This document shows positions 62,956 to 64,000 of a stretch of 64,000 nucleotides of DNA, one piece after another. A program made the position numbers and the translations under genes. The first letter of the stretch is position 1, and each line of letters opens with the position of its first letter. Source of the DNA: LMUY01 sp964235495 (lineage in GTDB: Bacteria; Pseudomonadota; Alphaproteobacteria; Acetobacterales; Acetobacteraceae); NCBI GenBank assembly GCA_964235495.1, contig CAXSAX010000021.1, positions 1 to 64,000 on the forward strand, read 5' to 3'. The notes under the pieces are model-generated. The model ran no database searches. It had not been told where the DNA came from and saw only the letters and a program-made list of their open reading frames with translations.

Positions 62956-63087
62956 GCGGCGGCGTCCCGGGGTCGTGAGCGGGATGGAACGCCGGGCCGG
63001 CGGCGCTGGTTGCTGGGTCCAGGCAGTTTGTGAACGCCCGTCCTGGCGGCTAGGCCGGCTCGGCTGCGGCGAACGGCCGGCGAGGCA

Positions 63088-63810
63088 TCAGTACATATGC
63101 TGCCCGCCGTTGATCGACAGCGTGGACCCGGTGATGAAGTCCCCGTCGTCGCTGGTCAGGAACACGACGCCGCGGGCGATGTCGCTGGCATGGCCCAGCC
63201 GGCCCATCGGGATGCGCGCCACGATCTTGGTCAGCACGTCCGGCGGCACGGCACGCACCATCTCGGTGTCCACGTAGCCCGGCGCTATGGCATTGACGGT
63301 GATGCCGAACCGCGCCCCCTCCTGCGCCAGCGCCTTGGTGAACCCGTGGATGCCGGACTTCGCGGCGGCGTAGTTCACCTGGCCATACTGGCCGGCCTGG
63401 CCGTTGATGGAGCCGATGTTGACCACGCGGCCGAACTTGGCTTGCCGCATCCCGTCGAACGTCAGCTTGCACAGGTTGAAGCAGGAGCCGAGATTGGTGT
63501 CCATCACCGCGTCCCACATGTCGCGCGACATGCGGGCCATCGTGCCGTCCCGGGTGATGCCGGCGTTGTTGACCAGGATCTCGACTGGCCCGTGCTGCTC
63601 GGCAACCTGCTGCACCGCCGCCTCGCAGGATGCGAAGTCGCTCGCGTCGAACTTGACGACGGCGATGCCGGTGGCGTCGCTGAAGCTGCGGGCCGCCTCC
63701 TCGTTGCCGACATAGCTCGCGACGACGACGCGCCCGGCTGCCTGCAACGCCGTGCTGATCGCCTCGCCGATGCCGCGCGTCCCGCCGGTGACCAGGGCTA
63801 CCCGTGCCAT
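63088..63810 (-). CDS. phaB: acetoacetyl-CoA reductase
   Basis: NADPH-dependent SDR reducing acetoacetyl-CoA to (R)-3-hydroxybutyryl-CoA for polyhydroxyalkanoate synthesis, 240 aa. ALVTGGTRGIG, NNAGITRDGTM, catalytic serine in NIGSINGQAGQ, and YAAAKSGIHGFTKALAQE are typical of PhaB, with STLSINGGQHMY at the end. ATG 63810 follows an unusual run of eight or more G (on this strand) plus AACAAGC. phaA and phaC are not in the window. Confidence 0.93.
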   Translation of the reverse strand: MARVALVTGGTRGIGEAISTALQAAGRVVVASYVGNEEAARSFSDATGIAVVKFDASDFASCEAAVQQVAEQHGPVEILVNNAGITRDGTMARMSRDMWDAVMDTNLGSCFNLCKLTFDGMRQAKFGRVVNIGSINGQAGQYGQVNYAAAKSGIHGFTKALAQEGARFGITVNAIAPGYVDTEMVRAVPPDVLTKIVARIPMGRLGHASDIARGVVFLTSDDGDFITGSTLSINGGQHMY

Positions 63811-64000
63811 GCTTGTTCCCCCCCCCCATTGTCTGATCTGGCCGCGCGGTTGGCCCCACGGTGCCGGGTGCATCATCGAATACTGCGGCGTGCAGCGCAA
63901 CGGAGCACTCCTGTCCCGCCGAGGCATGCCGCGCGCCGGCGGTCGCTCACGTTCAGCAGCAGGCGGCACAGGGCTGCATCGCCCCACACGCGCGAGCGCG

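Overview
The window is a high-GC (mostly about 70 percent) chromosomal segment from an alphaproteobacterium. I infer Rhodospirillales, most likely Acetobacteraceae. The inference rests on gene content and order: rsmG-parA-parB with a parS site inside rsmG, holA-lptE-leuS-DUF3576, DUF2161, ClpS, MtaB-FtsY, MetZ-ApaG-FolE, LipA-RatA and a PhaB-type reductase. No rRNA genes, CRISPR array or prophage were seen. One tRNA gene is present.

Positions 1-15.9 kb hold a polyol/tetritol metabolism island. It opens with a CUT1 permease cut off at its 5' end next to a palindromic, insertion-sequence-like tip, followed by its partner permease and an L-xylulose-reductase-like SDR. Next come a complete RbsABC-type transporter and a D-threitol-dehydrogenase-like SDR. 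A seven-gene leftward operon follows: DhaK- and DhaL-type kinase subunits, an erythritol/L-threitol dehydrogenase (EltD-like), a DUF2291 protein and an EryEFG-like ABC transporter. Diverging from it are an RpiB-type sugar-phosphate isomerase (DerI-like) and a SorC-family regulator (EryD-like). Together they read as tetritol uptake, oxidation to erythrulose, phosphorylation, and isomerisation towards erythrose 4-phosphate. A denD-like erythronate dehydrogenase lies elsewhere, at 36.4 kb.

Positions 15.9-33.8 kb are a mosaic: clpS, a PilZ protein, a TonB-dependent receptor, two epoxide-hydrolase-like proteins, a GFOR-like oxidoreductase, a DHA2 exporter, the pheST and rpmI-rplT translation genes with a MazF-type module inserted between them, dapF, mtaB and ftsY. 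A multi-hairpin intergenic repeat recurs at convergent gene ends at 6.8, 19.1, 23.0 and 31.6 kb, with a fragment at 33.8 kb.

Positions 33.8-45.4 kb carry lactate permease, a HAD phosphatase, denD, a frameshifted phospholipase-D-like gene, lipA-ratA-threonine aldolase, small secreted proteins, an amino-acid-type binding protein, DedA, a GNAT enzyme and a CHRD protein.

Positions 45.4-57 kb are core chromosome, probably origin-proximal: dsbD-folE-apaG-metZ leftward, tRNA-Gly(CCC)-rsmG-parA-parB rightward, and leuS-lptE-holA leftward. GC falls to about 52-60 percent between roughly 46.5 and 51.4 kb. Positions 57-64 kb hold a YggS-type PLP protein, Kup, a small unknown, an FdhF/YdeP-type molybdoenzyme and phaB.
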